The notes: generated from the letters alone by a model not told the origin. DNA of 47,688 nt from Bacteroidales bacterium (GCA_030654075.1 JAURYB010000065.1:1-47688), one strand, 5' to 3'. Positions 26,811 to 35,994 are shown, counted from the first letter of the stretch. A program made the numbers and translations.

Positions 26811-27767
26811 ATGAAAAATCTGTTTGTTTTGCTCCTCCTGCTTTTTCTCGTTGAAATGATTAGTGCGCAGACAACCATACAGTTTTCAGGGATTACCTGG
26901 AATGTACGAAACGGAAGCGGTGGCCCGGGGCCGAATTTGTGGTCCGATAGCCCGAACAGCGTTTGGGTGGATGCTGATGGGCAGCTGCATTTGAAAATAA
27001 GAAAAGTTGGCAGCACCTATTACTGTTCCGAAATATATGCTCAGCAATCATTCGGGCATGGCGAATACAGGTTTTATGTGGCAGGTAATGTGGGGAATTA
27101 TGATCCGGAGATTGTGGCTGGTTTATTCACTTACGAAACGGATACGAGGGAAATCGATATTGAGTTTTCGCGTTGGGGAAATCCTGCCAATATGGATGGC
27201 TGGTTCACCATACAGCCTGTTGTAGCGGGCAATCAACAAAATTTTACAATGAATCAGGCGAGTGATTCTTCCACACATAAGTTTACCTGGGGCAGCAGCA
27301 ATATCTTTTTCCAGAGTTATAAAGGGCATTATGAAACTTTACCGGCAACTGAAAATCTTATTAAAGAATGGAATTATACCGGGAATTATATTCCACCTGT
27401 TGGCAACGAACGGCTGCACATTAATTTCTGGCTATTTGGCGGGCATAGTCCGGTAAATCAGCAGGAGGCAGAACTTGTAATTACTTCGGTTTTTGTACCC
27501 TCGCTAACATCTATAGACGAAATCCCGGCTTTAAAAAACATGAAAATTTATCCAAATCCATTTTTGGATGTAGTAACAATTGAATTGCCTGAAAATGTGA
27601 ATACCGGTGAAATATCTGTACTAAATTCAACCGGCCAGGAAATTCTGAGGCAACAGCTTACCGAAAAGAAAACAGAAATTGATCTTGGTAAATTTCCTAC
27701 AGGCATATATTCCGTTAAACTGATATGCAACAGGGAAGTTAAAGTGCAGAAGATGATTAAGCAATAG
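26811..27767 (+). CDS. GH16-like glycosidase with T9SS sorting domain
   Basis: This is a secreted 318-residue protein. A signal peptide (1-19, ending ISAQ) precedes a concanavalin-like jelly-roll domain (about 25-235) with FGHGEYRFYV and the key EIDIEFSRWG, which fits the GH16 active-site pattern ExDxE (nucleophile and acid/base Glu around one Asp). HINFWLFGG is a further strand of the fold. The end (about 245-318) is a type A T9SS domain: MKIYPNPFLDVVTIEL, GEISVLNSTGQEIL and FPTGIYSVKLI. GH16 enzymes cut beta-1,3/1,4-glucans, galactans or related polymers; the substrate is not evident. It stands alone, away from the PUL. Confidence 0.85.
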   Translation: MKNLFVLLLLLFLVEMISAQTTIQFSGITWNVRNGSGGPGPNLWSDSPNSVWVDADGQLHLKIRKVGSTYYCSEIYAQQSFGHGEYRFYVAGNVGNYDPEIVAGLFTYETDTREIDIEFSRWGNPANMDGWFTIQPVVAGNQQNFTMNQASDSSTHKFTWGSSNIFFQSYKGHYETLPATENLIKEWNYTGNYIPPVGNERLHINFWLFGGHSPVNQQEAELVITSVFVPSLTSIDEIPALKNMKIYPNPFLDVVTIELPENVNTGEISVLNSTGQEILRQQLTEKKTEIDLGKFPTGIYSVKLICNREVKVQKMIKQ

Positions 27768-27875
27768 GAAATCAATAGCATTTTCTCGCAAAAGCAAATT
27801 AATAGCTCCGTAAGCTTAACGCATCCTGAGAATAGCCCTTTTCAACCTAAAAGTGGCCGTTTCGTCCAAAATCAC

Positions 27876-27883
27876 TAATTTTG
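27876..27883 (+). promoter_or_regulatory. Candidate -7 box for trpS
   Basis: TAATTTTG is an exact TAnnTTTG match 84 bases before the trpS ATG. No -33 TTTG is at the expected distance. A small stem AGCC/GGCT (about 27942-27955) lies in the leader. Confidence 0.4.
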
Positions 27884-27967
27884 CAATTCTGTTCACACAA
27901 TCACCCTGTGAATCAGCCCAATCATTAACTATTTAATCTTTAGCCTTTATGGCTGAAACACGGAATT

Positions 27968-28963
27968 ATGCAAACAGTAGTAAGCGGAATCAGGCCTACG
28001 GGCAATCTTCACCTCGGGAATTATTTCGGAGCCATGCAGAATTTTGTAAAAATGCAGGAAACGGATAATTGCTATTTCTTTATTGCCGATTACCATTCGC
28101 TTACCACGCATCCTACGCCTGCCGACCTTCATGGCAATGTGAAACAAGTGCTTGTTGAGTACCTGGCTTGTGGTCTTGATCCTGAAAAGTCCACCCTTTA
28201 TTTACAAAGTGATATCCCTGAAACTGCTGAGTTATACCTTTTCCTTAATATGAACGCCTACCAGGGCGAACTTGAGCGCTGCACTTCTTTTAAAGACAAA
28301 ATCCGGTCGCAGCCCGAAAATGTAAATGCCGGTCTGCTTACCTATCCAACCTTGATGGCTGCTGACATTATCATTCATAAAGCGCATAAAGTACCTGTGG
28401 GAAAAGATCAGGAACAGCACCTGGAAATGACCCGTACGTTTGCCAACCGCTTTAACCGAATGTATAAGGCCGACTACTTTCCGGAACCAGTTGCCTACAA
28501 CTTTGGCGAAAATCTGATTAAAATTCCGGGACTGGATGGCAGCACAAAAATGGGTAAGAGCGAAGGTGAAGGCAATGCTATTTTCCTGTTCGATACACCC
28601 GAAGCGATCCGTAAGAAAGTAATGAAAGCGGTTACCGATAGCGGTCCAACTGAACCAAACCAGGCAAAACCACAGGCTATCGAGAATTTATTCAACCTGA
28701 TGAAGGCATTATCGGAGCAGGAAACACTTCAGTTTTACGAAGATTCATACAATGCCTGTGCAATACGCTACGGCGATATGAAAAAACAACTGGCCGAAGA
28801 TGTGATCCGTTTTACGACTCCATTCCGCGAACGGATACTTGAGTTGTTGAAGGATGATGTTTATCTTGGAAAAGTTGTAAAAATGGGACGAGATAAAGCC
28901 CACGAAAGCGCGGCTAAAACGATAAAGGAAGTAAGAGAGATTATTGGGTTTAAGAGTTTTTAA
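27968..28963 (+). CDS. trpS: Tryptophanyl-tRNA synthetase
   Basis: This class Ic aminoacyl-tRNA synthetase attaches Trp to tRNA(Trp). At 331 residues it has the usual bacterial length. The N-terminal SGIRPTGNLHLGNYFGAM contains the HIGH-equivalent HLGN, and STKMGKSEGEGN contains the KMSKS-equivalent KMGKS. PVGKDQEQHLEMTR is the conserved segment that recognises Trp and ATP. It appears to be a single-gene unit; the next gene lies beyond a hairpin and the ATPase palindrome. Confidence 0.97.
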   Translation: MQTVVSGIRPTGNLHLGNYFGAMQNFVKMQETDNCYFFIADYHSLTTHPTPADLHGNVKQVLVEYLACGLDPEKSTLYLQSDIPETAELYLFLNMNAYQGELERCTSFKDKIRSQPENVNAGLLTYPTLMAADIIIHKAHKVPVGKDQEQHLEMTRTFANRFNRMYKADYFPEPVAYNFGENLIKIPGLDGSTKMGKSEGEGNAIFLFDTPEAIRKKVMKAVTDSGPTEPNQAKPQAIENLFNLMKALSEQETLQFYEDSYNACAIRYGDMKKQLAEDVIRFTTPFRERILELLKDDVYLGKVVKMGRDKAHESAAKTIKEVREIIGFKSF

Positions 28964-28991
28964 TTGGGGATTGCAAATCCAGGGCTCCATG

Positions 28992-29014
28992 GGTGCGGAT
29001 TACAAATCCGCACC
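28992..29014. repeat. Perfect hairpin after trpS
   Basis: GGTGCGGATT and AATCCGCACC pair perfectly around the 3-base loop ACA, 29 bases past the trpS stop. No U-run follows, so termination is doubtful; it may protect the 3' end or be a dispersed repeat. Confidence 0.6.
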
Positions 29015-29149
29015 AGCATTGAATATAGATTGTTATCCTTTGACTGATGAAATCATTTCAAAAAGTCTGAATTAGTTACAGTTTTGTAAATCTGATTTTC
29101 AGTTAAACTTGTGTAATCACACTAATAATTTTCTATCCAAAGTATCATC

Positions 29150-29186
29150 TTATTGCGCAAAATGTGTAACGCATTTTGCGTAATAA
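29150..29186. repeat. Left palindrome of the ATPase cassette
   Basis: Two 17-base arms flank the centre TAA; the right arm is CGCATTTTGCGTAATAA and the left arm its complement with two mismatches (both G:T-type). The core is the same as the palindrome at 30356-30388. It ends 43 bases before the ATPase start and includes the predicted -33 element. Confidence 0.9.
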
Positions 29187-29207
29187 ATATATTTAGTATT
29201 ATCTTTG
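29175..29207 (+). promoter_or_regulatory. Promoter of the ATPase gene, overlapping the palindrome
   Basis: TTTG (29175-29178) and TATCTTTG (29200-29207) match the Bacteroidota -33 and -7 elements with a 21-base spacer. The start point would be near 29213, 17 bases before the ATG. The -33 element lies in the right arm of the palindrome, so a protein bound there should block or guide sigma factor. Confidence 0.65.
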
Positions 29208-29229
29208 TCTTGAATTTAAGCAAATCAGG

Positions 29230-30351
29230 ATGAAAACACTGAATCCATTTCCAACTATTGAATATATTTCGCCTGAATATTTCTGTGATAGGGAATCTGA
29301 ATTGAAGCATATTGTTGAATCCATTGATAATCAACGAAATATTACAATTGTTTCGAGGCGACGATTGGGCAAAACCGCTCTTATCCGGCATAGTTTTTAT
29401 CAGCTAAGGAAAAGAAAAGACCTTTCACTGCACTACTTTGATATTTATGCAACACGTAATTTGCACGATTTTATCAATGTGCTTTCTACGGCACTCGTTG
29501 GATATTTTGAATCAAAACCCGAAAAAGTACTGAGTCAGCTTATTAAATTGCTTGGACAATTCAGGCCAAAACTCTCGTTCGATGAACTCTCAGGTGCTCC
29601 CTCTGTCGAATTATCGCTTCAAACTGAAGCCGAAACTGAACAAAGCCTTGCCGCCATTTTTGATTATCTCTCAAAACAAAAGCAAAGGGTAGTGATTGCT
29701 ATTGATGAATTCCAACAGATTACCAACTATCCCGAAAAAAATGTAGAAGCCTTACTTCGTACTCATATTCAGGGAAATAACAATGTAACCATGATTTATT
29801 CAGGTAGTAACCGCCATATGTTAGTATCGCTTTTTAATGATTACGCGAGGCCGTTCTATCAGAGCACTGGGTTTTTATTTCTCGACAAAATTAATCCGGG
29901 TCGATACAAGGAATTTATTCTGAAACATTTTAAGAAAGCCGGGCGGGAAATTTCAGAGAATGCGTTATTGTTAATACTCGATTGGGCACAGGGACATACA
30001 TACTTTGTACAGGAAATCTGCAACCGCCTGTATTCCTCAGGTTTTACTAATATCGATACCGCTGAGGTAAAACAAATTACTTTCCGCATCCTGGAAGAAA
30101 GGACTCCTTTGTACCAGGTATATAATAATGTTCTGACTGCCTCACAATATGCACTTCTAAAGGCTATTGCCGTGGAGACTTTACTGGAGAAACCAAATGC
30201 ATCATCTTTTATTGCAAAGTATAAACTGGGAGGTGCCAGTTCTGTAAACCGATCTTTAGAAGCGCTCGAAGCCAAGGATTTAGTGCTTTTCGAGAATAAC
30301 AGCTACTCACTGACAGATATTTTTCTGATGCGCTGGCTGCAAAGGCAATAA
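29230..30351 (+). CDS. Archaeal-type (ATPase_2/STAND-like) AAA ATPase with winged-helix tail
   Basis: This 373-residue cytosolic protein has a P-loop with SRRRLGKTALI (Walker A, the first Gly replaced by Ser as in many such ATPases), a Walker B VVIAIDEFQQI, and a sensor-like MIYSGSNRHML. Residues about 300-373 (YALLKAIAV, SSVNRSLEALEAKDLV, YSLTDIFLMRWLQ) form a likely winged-helix DNA-binding domain. The arrangement fits the ATPase_2 (PF01637) group, abundant in Bacteroidota and archaea but with poorly known function. It is bounded by two palindromes and no partner gene. An autoregulated DNA-binding ATPase, a selfish unit or a stress/defence switch are all possible. Its promoter overlaps the left palindrome. 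Confidence 0.85.
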   Translation: MKTLNPFPTIEYISPEYFCDRESELKHIVESIDNQRNITIVSRRRLGKTALIRHSFYQLRKRKDLSLHYFDIYATRNLHDFINVLSTALVGYFESKPEKVLSQLIKLLGQFRPKLSFDELSGAPSVELSLQTEAETEQSLAAIFDYLSKQKQRVVIAIDEFQQITNYPEKNVEALLRTHIQGNNNVTMIYSGSNRHMLVSLFNDYARPFYQSTGFLFLDKINPGRYKEFILKHFKKAGREISENALLLILDWAQGHTYFVQEICNRLYSSGFTNIDTAEVKQITFRILEERTPLYQVYNNVLTASQYALLKAIAVETLLEKPNASSFIAKYKLGGASSVNRSLEALEAKDLVLFENNSYSLTDIFLMRWLQRQ

Positions 30352-30355
30352 TAGA

Positions 30356-30388
30356 ATCACGCAAAATGCGTAACGCATTTTGCGTGAT
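30356..30388. repeat. Right palindrome of the ATPase cassette
   Basis: The arms ATCACGCAAAATGCG and CGCATTTTGCGTGAT are perfect complements around the centre TAA, beginning 5 bases after the ATPase stop. The middle 27 bases match the left palindrome except two positions in its left arm. No U-run follows, so it is not an ordinary terminator. Confidence 0.9.
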
Positions 30389-30514
30389 AACCCTGATAGG
30401 CAAGGTACAAAAACAGCTTAAATCCCAAATTACACTTTACCATAAACCATAAACCAAATCTGCGGATTATTTGCCGTAGATTGGCAGAAGTTGTAGTACA
30501 GGATTTAACTGGTT

Positions 30515-32428
30515 CTAATTTATCTGAGTCAATACCACTTTTGTCTGGTCATACTTGGCGGCTTTTTTCAGGAAAGCGACAAAATCGGGATATTCCATTG
30601 CTTTGTATCTGTCAGCAAACATAACAAGCGACCGGTAACAATGTAATTGATTCCCAATTAATTCGGCAGCTAAAGCGTATTTCCCAAATTTTGAGTCTAT
30701 AACCTGTTTCCCGGGAATAAATTCCGTATTAAATCCTGCCGGTATTGTAATCACTACTGTGTCACAATTGGTGAATGCTCTGCTGACAACTACGGGATTA
30801 ACTCTTGGTGTACTGTTTTGTGGTACAGATACCCCACGATCGGGCATAACTATGGGAACAAAATACCGGTTCCCGCTTTTTGACGCATAAGCAGGAACAA
30901 ACAAATCAGCTTCCACGGTTCCAACCGGAATGAAATCTCCGCTTAGCTTATATTTTAGTGAATTTATAATACAATCAGAATACCCAACCTGTTTGAGATA
31001 TTCTTTTCGCTGGTCTTCCGGACTTTCATAAATTTCACCTTCGATTTCTTCACTTTGCAGCGCCTTATTTTCAGTATATGTTTTTATAGATGCATCTCCC
31101 TCAATATCAATAATTATTGAGACTTTGCGTGAACTGATATTTTCACCGGCACTGTAAACTATGGTCCTTACCAAAGCTCCTCCGCTATCATTTACAACCA
31201 GTGCGTCACGGTTGTCAGTGAATGATCCAAGGTATCCGAACGCTTTTCGCTGGCTTGTACATTCAAGCCAGATGGTATCACGATCATCAGGAACACATAA
31301 TATGATATGGTTAAATTGCTCGCATGGGAAGTCCGTAATCAGCGGAGCAGAATGTGTACCTGCGCTTACAAGAGTATAAAAGGATTTAATTCCAGCGGTT
31401 GTTAACAAAGCCTTGGTATAGTTTACTAATCCTTTACAGTCGCCATAACCCTTTTTGTCAACGTAATCAGCAGGAATAGGTTGTGAGCCTCCTATGCCAA
31501 TCTGAACACCCACATAACGGGTACGATCCTGCATGTATTTATATACTTTTTTTACCTTGCTTCGTTTATCAGGACATTCTTTTACCAAATCAGTAACCTT
31601 CATTACCGTTTCAGAAGGGAGCTGGTCCCTGCCTGAATTTAGATACGACTGGAATTTGCCGAAATCACTCCAGGTAATAAATGAGTCGTAATACTCATCA
31701 TACTTTACACGATCGGGAGCAAGAAGAAGATAGGGGATTTGTTCATAGTAAGGAGGACTGTATGGCTCAGTTTCAATAGCCGCAATATTGCTGATTTCCC
31801 AGGAGTAGCGATTGTTTTTTTCATCACTGGTTATTATCGCTTCGGGTATGTGGTATACTCCTTTTATTCGGGGTGTTTGTGTTTTTGGTATAATTAATGT
31901 AAATGATGCTTTCTGCAGCGACATGTTTGTATAAGCCATTGGCACCCATCTTGGGTAATAGGTAATAATCTGACTTTTTACTTCGTACGAATACTCAATA
32001 GTAACAGGATATTGAGCAAACGTTGGGCTTACAACTTTGCATCGATCGTCAGTATAAAGTTGTCCATCCGAAGTGGCGCTTTCATCCGTAACGTCAAGGG
32101 TTTTAAATGAGCGGGTAATGTCTTCGCCTAACGCACTATAAATCCTGAATTTGAAATAATTTACTGATGCATTATTGTTATAAAAAACCCTCATCTCTGC
32201 CTCATCAAGTGCTTTCGCGTTTAAAATTGTAATTGCATATAAAACAGTAGTTTGTGCTTTATAATTGTCGTACACCTGGAAAGTGGTTTCGTTAACACGA
32301 ACAACGCTATTTGCATTCTTCTTAAGTGAATCCGGAATCCCGGAAATGCCATATTTAAGTTCAGCGGCAATCGCTACTGAAGCAATAAATCGGAGAAAAA
32401 CGAAAGTAAATAGTATAAACTTCTTCAA
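30515..32428 (-). CDS. DUF3857/transglutaminase-like exported protein, triad present
   Basis: This is a 637-residue exported protein with a signal peptide (1-21, ending AIAA), an N-terminal DUF3857 beta domain (about 40-240) and a transglutaminase-like core (about 260-400). The catalytic Cys is in GYGDCKG (about 330), His in QFNHIIL (about 370); the third position reads WLECTS, with Glu where Asp is usual. The C-terminus resembles the DUF3858 sandwich. It starts at TTG, 2 bases after the stop of the gene before it, so translational coupling is likely; no ATG is available at the right place. The family is common in Bacteroidota periplasm, role unknown: perhaps protein cross-linking or peptide-bond cleavage. 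Confidence 0.85.
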   Translation of the reverse strand: MKKFILFTFVFLRFIASVAIAAELKYGISGIPDSLKKNANSVVRVNETTFQVYDNYKAQTTVLYAITILNAKALDEAEMRVFYNNNASVNYFKFRIYSALGEDITRSFKTLDVTDESATSDGQLYTDDRCKVVSPTFAQYPVTIEYSYEVKSQIITYYPRWVPMAYTNMSLQKASFTLIIPKTQTPRIKGVYHIPEAIITSDEKNNRYSWEISNIAAIETEPYSPPYYEQIPYLLLAPDRVKYDEYYDSFITWSDFGKFQSYLNSGRDQLPSETVMKVTDLVKECPDKRSKVKKVYKYMQDRTRYVGVQIGIGGSQPIPADYVDKKGYGDCKGLVNYTKALLTTAGIKSFYTLVSAGTHSAPLITDFPCEQFNHIILCVPDDRDTIWLECTSQRKAFGYLGSFTDNRDALVVNDSGGALVRTIVYSAGENISSRKVSIIIDIEGDASIKTYTENKALQSEEIEGEIYESPEDQRKEYLKQVGYSDCIINSLKYKLSGDFIPVGTVEADLFVPAYASKSGNRYFVPIVMPDRGVSVPQNSTPRVNPVVVSRAFTNCDTVVITIPAGFNTEFIPGKQVIDSKFGKYALAAELIGNQLHCYRSLVMFADRYKAMEYPDFVAFLKKAAKYDQTKVVLTQIN

Positions 32429-32430
32429 GG

Positions 32431-34461
32431 TCAGGCTTTTTTAAGTACAATTTGCTCAGCTTGTTTTGCAACCATAAGCCGGAAAAACTCTTTAAGCTGA
32501 TCATACTCATCGGGCAGGAACATTTTTTTATTGATTTTAAATGTGCTGTTTATTTGAATAACACCCGCATTTTCCTGAAACAGGCACTTGAATGATCCTG
32601 CCTTATCAGGAAGAGCAATTGTAGCCTGCTGGGGCAGTTGTTCAACAACCCAACCTGCGGGGATCGTTATATTTATTAAATAGTTTTCTCTGATCGGACA
32701 ACTGAAATCAACAGGTAAAATTCTTTTTTCAAGCTTAAACGGATTTGTTTTCTGCCCAAATCCACTCATTATATTCAAATACAGGTGATCACCAGCAACT
32801 TGCGCCTCATCAGGTATTTCGAGGGCATAGGATTCAGTGAAAGGCTGATCAAGCGTATCAAGGTTTGACATGTGAAATTCAGCTACTGACCAGGTTTGAT
32901 GGTCAGAAGTAAACTCTTCAATAAACTCCTTTTCATTTTTATTTATAAAGGAGTTGCGTCGGTCATTACCATCGAGTCCCGTACTGGTAATAGTGCATTT
33001 CCCTTTCAGGGAACCATCCTCGCTGAGACTCATATTAACCTGGGTGAAAAAGCTTTTTATTTCTGAGTTCAGTAGTGGAATCCATCCGGGATTTGTTTTC
33101 GAAATCACTCTTCCGCTTCCATTTAAGCATCGTTCAGGGAGTGTATTAAAGCCTATATATTTCGAAGTAGCATCAAGCAGATAACTCGAGGTGTCAATCT
33201 TAACCATGGCTACTACATAATTAAACTTAGCCAGTATGGGGTATATTTCCTGTATACGGCCATGATCTCTGGTGCTCAGGATTACCGGTTCAGCTTTAAA
33301 TCCGGCTTCTTTCAAAATTGCTACCAACATCAGGTTAATATCTGCAACAGAACCGGAGCGTTCTTCATATACTTTTTTAGGCATTTCCCGGGCAAAAATT
33401 CCGGTGGTTCCATCCCATTTCATTCTATGCTTTACATGATCGAAAATCGCATTTACCTTTTCAACATTGCTGCCCGCCTTTGCTGTAATTGCCGGCAGAT
33501 CATCCGAAATAAAGCCACCTTTCCTGATCGCTATACCAAAATCATCGTTTTCGAGCAGTTTATCATTCAACGTGGCCCATGTATTCATTACTTCTTTTAC
33601 TAATGAACCAGGCATCTTAATAGTTGATAATTCAAACTCTATTTTCGAAATATAATCCCGTATTGTTGTAATAAAAGGTTCGGGTTTTAGTGCCGGAACT
33701 TCCGAAGCTACCCAGCGATACACGTCCGCGTCCATTTTATAAACCTCGGAATGGCTTGGTACCCGCTCCTGGTTTAGTCCACCTGCAACTTCTGCTTCAT
33801 AATGCACCGTAAATTGTTGTTGTGATTTTTCGACCTCATTAATCGCGTAAGGAATATATCCCTGCGATATAAATTTATACGTGAAGTATTCAGGGATTTT
33901 CACGTTATACTCACTCCAGTTAACCGGAATATCCGACTGAAATGCCCATGGCTGCAGGTTAAACGTATAATTGGAATGGATTTCATACTCAAATTCAATA
34001 ATTGAGTTTGCTTTAACGGCAGGCATGGCCACTTTTTGAGTGTTCCAGTGTTCACTTTCCTCCTCCAGGAACATATCCTCACTCCGGACTTTGGTTTTTA
34101 CCACGGCACCTTGTTCGAGGTTGTAAGTATACCCTTTAAATGATGTGACTTGTTCTTTATCATTACCATTTTTGTATAAAGATATTTCGATTGTTGCGTT
34201 TGAGGTTCCTTCCGGTTTAAGAATATGGATACGGGTTCTTCGCTCAAAAATCAGGTAAAATCCTTTTGGACCATAGTCAAACCGGGTGTGGCCAATATCG
34301 GCGATAACTTCAGCTACAGCGGAAGTATCCTTTGTAATAATGTTACTAAAATCAGCAATGGTGATTTTTTCAAATTCAAATTTCTTTTGCTGGGAGAAGG
34401 CGAAAACTGTGGTGAAACAAAAAACAATCAACAAAAAACCGGGATGAAAAGAGATTTTCAT
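32431..34461 (-). CDS. DUF3857/transglutaminase-like exported protein, degenerate triad
   Basis: This 676-residue protein is a paralogue of the downstream one, with a signal peptide (1-23, ending AFSQ), DUF3857 (about 45-265) and a transglutaminase-like domain (about 300-430). The catalytic positions appear lost: the usual GDCKD segment reads RSGSVADIN (Cys to Val, about 370), and FNH reads FNYVV (His to Tyr, about 414). The Asp remains in LLDATS. It is probably a structural or regulatory partner of the active-looking paralogue, whose start lies 2 bases past its stop. These assignments come from aligning motifs by eye. No promoter box was recognised upstream. Confidence 0.83.
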   Translation of the reverse strand: MKISFHPGFLLIVFCFTTVFAFSQQKKFEFEKITIADFSNIITKDTSAVAEVIADIGHTRFDYGPKGFYLIFERRTRIHILKPEGTSNATIEISLYKNGNDKEQVTSFKGYTYNLEQGAVVKTKVRSEDMFLEEESEHWNTQKVAMPAVKANSIIEFEYEIHSNYTFNLQPWAFQSDIPVNWSEYNVKIPEYFTYKFISQGYIPYAINEVEKSQQQFTVHYEAEVAGGLNQERVPSHSEVYKMDADVYRWVASEVPALKPEPFITTIRDYISKIEFELSTIKMPGSLVKEVMNTWATLNDKLLENDDFGIAIRKGGFISDDLPAITAKAGSNVEKVNAIFDHVKHRMKWDGTTGIFAREMPKKVYEERSGSVADINLMLVAILKEAGFKAEPVILSTRDHGRIQEIYPILAKFNYVVAMVKIDTSSYLLDATSKYIGFNTLPERCLNGSGRVISKTNPGWIPLLNSEIKSFFTQVNMSLSEDGSLKGKCTITSTGLDGNDRRNSFINKNEKEFIEEFTSDHQTWSVAEFHMSNLDTLDQPFTESYALEIPDEAQVAGDHLYLNIMSGFGQKTNPFKLEKRILPVDFSCPIRENYLINITIPAGWVVEQLPQQATIALPDKAGSFKCLFQENAGVIQINSTFKINKKMFLPDEYDQLKEFFRLMVAKQAEQIVLKKA

Positions 34462-34809
34462 AGTCTGATTTTAATAAGTGAAAGAGAATATGTGATTTCG
34501 AAGAGCAATTATACACTAATTATTTATAGAAAATTAATCCCTCAAAAAATAAATTACTCCTAAGATACGGAATATGATTTAATCATCTAACAGGGTTGAG
34601 AGCCTGGCAAATTCATGATTCTGCTAGGAATCCTCCTTTTATCAGAATTTGTATGATCCATATTTCAAGGTGATATCTGAAACTTAATCATGCAATTTCT
34701 ACTATCAGCATGTGCCAAAACAGGTTGGTTTCACGCTTCCAATTAATACTCAATCCTGTCAGAATCATTAAATTGATTGTTTGTATCTTTGCTGTCCCAA
34801 TACCTTTAA
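34462..34809. other. Intergenic region upstream of hflX
   Basis: These 348 bases separate the divergent DUF3857 pair and hflX. Apart from the hflX -7 box at 34784-34791, I see no gene, strong hairpin or repeat in it. Confidence 0.5.
34784..34791 (+). promoter_or_regulatory. Candidate -7 box for hflX
   Basis: TATCTTTG matches the Bacteroidota -7 consensus exactly, 18 bases before the ATG, so the leader would be only about 12 bases. A matching -33 TTTG is not evident. Confidence 0.55.
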
Positions 34810-35994
34810 ATGCTCCCATTCGATATAAAACCCGAAAAAGCCGTTCTGGTAGGCCTGGTTACAGGCAGGCAGGACGAAGATAAAGTTAACGATTACCTCG
34901 ACGAACTGGAATTTCTGCTCGAAACCGCAGGCGCAATACCGGATAAACGGTTTGTTCAGAGGCTTCCTAAACCCGACCCACGCTCTTTTGTTGGTGCCGG
35001 AAAGTTGCAGGAGATTGCTGAATATGTGAAAGCCGCCGGTGTCGACATCGTTGTGTTTGATGATGAACTCAGCACTTCACAAACGCGTAATATCGAAAAG
35101 GAACTGGGATGCCGTGTTTTGGACCGTCCATTGCTGATACTTGATATTTTTGCAAAACGTGCCCGTACTACAACAGCCCGTACCCAGGTTGAACTGGCTC
35201 AATACCAGTACCTTCTTCCTCATCTTACCCACATGTGGACTCACCTCGAAAAACAGCGCGGAGGTATAGGGATGCGCGGTCCGGGTGAAAAGGAAATTGA
35301 AACCGACCGCCGTATTATCCGCGATAAAATTATTCTGCTGAAAGAGAAACTGAAAGATATAGACAAGCAGAAAGTTACCCAGCGTAAAAACCGCGATGAA
35401 ATGATCCGCGTTTCCCTGGTTGGATATACCAACGCAGGCAAAAGTACAACCATGAACCTGCTGAGTAAAAGCGATGTTTTTGCTGAAAACAAATTGTTTG
35501 CTACGCTCGACACCACGGTTCGTAAAGTGGTAATCGAAAACCTTCCGTTCCTTTTGACTGATACCGTTGGATTTATCCGCAAGCTTCCCCACAACCTGGT
35601 CGAATCATTCAAATCAACACTCGACGAAGTTCGCGAAGCCGATCTGCTTCTGCATGTGGTTGATATTTCCCATGCTACTTTTGAGGAGCAGGTGGAAATA
35701 GCAAACCAGACCTTAGCCGAAATTGGTTGCGCCGATAAGCCGACAATAGTAGTTTTTAATAAGATTGACGCGTATTCGCATGTAGAGAAAGATCCTATCG
35801 ACCTGGCTCCGGCAACCAAAGAGAATCTCACGCTCGAAGAACTAAAAAATACCTGGATGGCAAAAGTAAATTCACCGGCCATTTTTATTTCGGCAAAACA
35901 GAAGATTAATATCGACGAATTCAGGAAACTGTTGTACGACGAGGTTAAGAAACTGCATGTGATCCGTTACCCGTATACTAGCTTTTTGTATTAA
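34810..35994 (+). CDS. hflX: Ribosome-associated GTPase HflX
   Basis: This GTPase splits stalled ribosomes, notably under heat or antibiotic stress. At 394 residues it has the family length. The N-terminal HflX domain shows RLPKPDPRSFVGAGKLQEI and QTRNIEKELGCRVLDR, followed by the linker GIGMRGPGEKEIETDRR. The G domain has G1 GYTNAGKST, switch motif G3 DTVGFIRKLP, G4 FNKID and a G5 near ISAKQ. It appears to be a single-gene unit with a very short leader. Confidence 0.96.
   Translation: MLPFDIKPEKAVLVGLVTGRQDEDKVNDYLDELEFLLETAGAIPDKRFVQRLPKPDPRSFVGAGKLQEIAEYVKAAGVDIVVFDDELSTSQTRNIEKELGCRVLDRPLLILDIFAKRARTTTARTQVELAQYQYLLPHLTHMWTHLEKQRGGIGMRGPGEKEIETDRRIIRDKIILLKEKLKDIDKQKVTQRKNRDEMIRVSLVGYTNAGKSTTMNLLSKSDVFAENKLFATLDTTVRKVVIENLPFLLTDTVGFIRKLPHNLVESFKSTLDEVREADLLLHVVDISHATFEEQVEIANQTLAEIGCADKPTIVVFNKIDAYSHVEKDPIDLAPATKENLTLEELKNTWMAKVNSPAIFISAKQKINIDEFRKLLYDEVKKLHVIRYPYTSFLY

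Noticed and set aside
28992..29014. Hairpin after trpS as an intrinsic terminator
   Set aside because: The stem is perfect but no U-run follows on either strand, so I list it only as a repeat.
30356..30388. Right ATPase palindrome as a simple terminator
   Set aside because: No U-run follows, and the same core occurs upstream of the gene where a terminator would make no sense.
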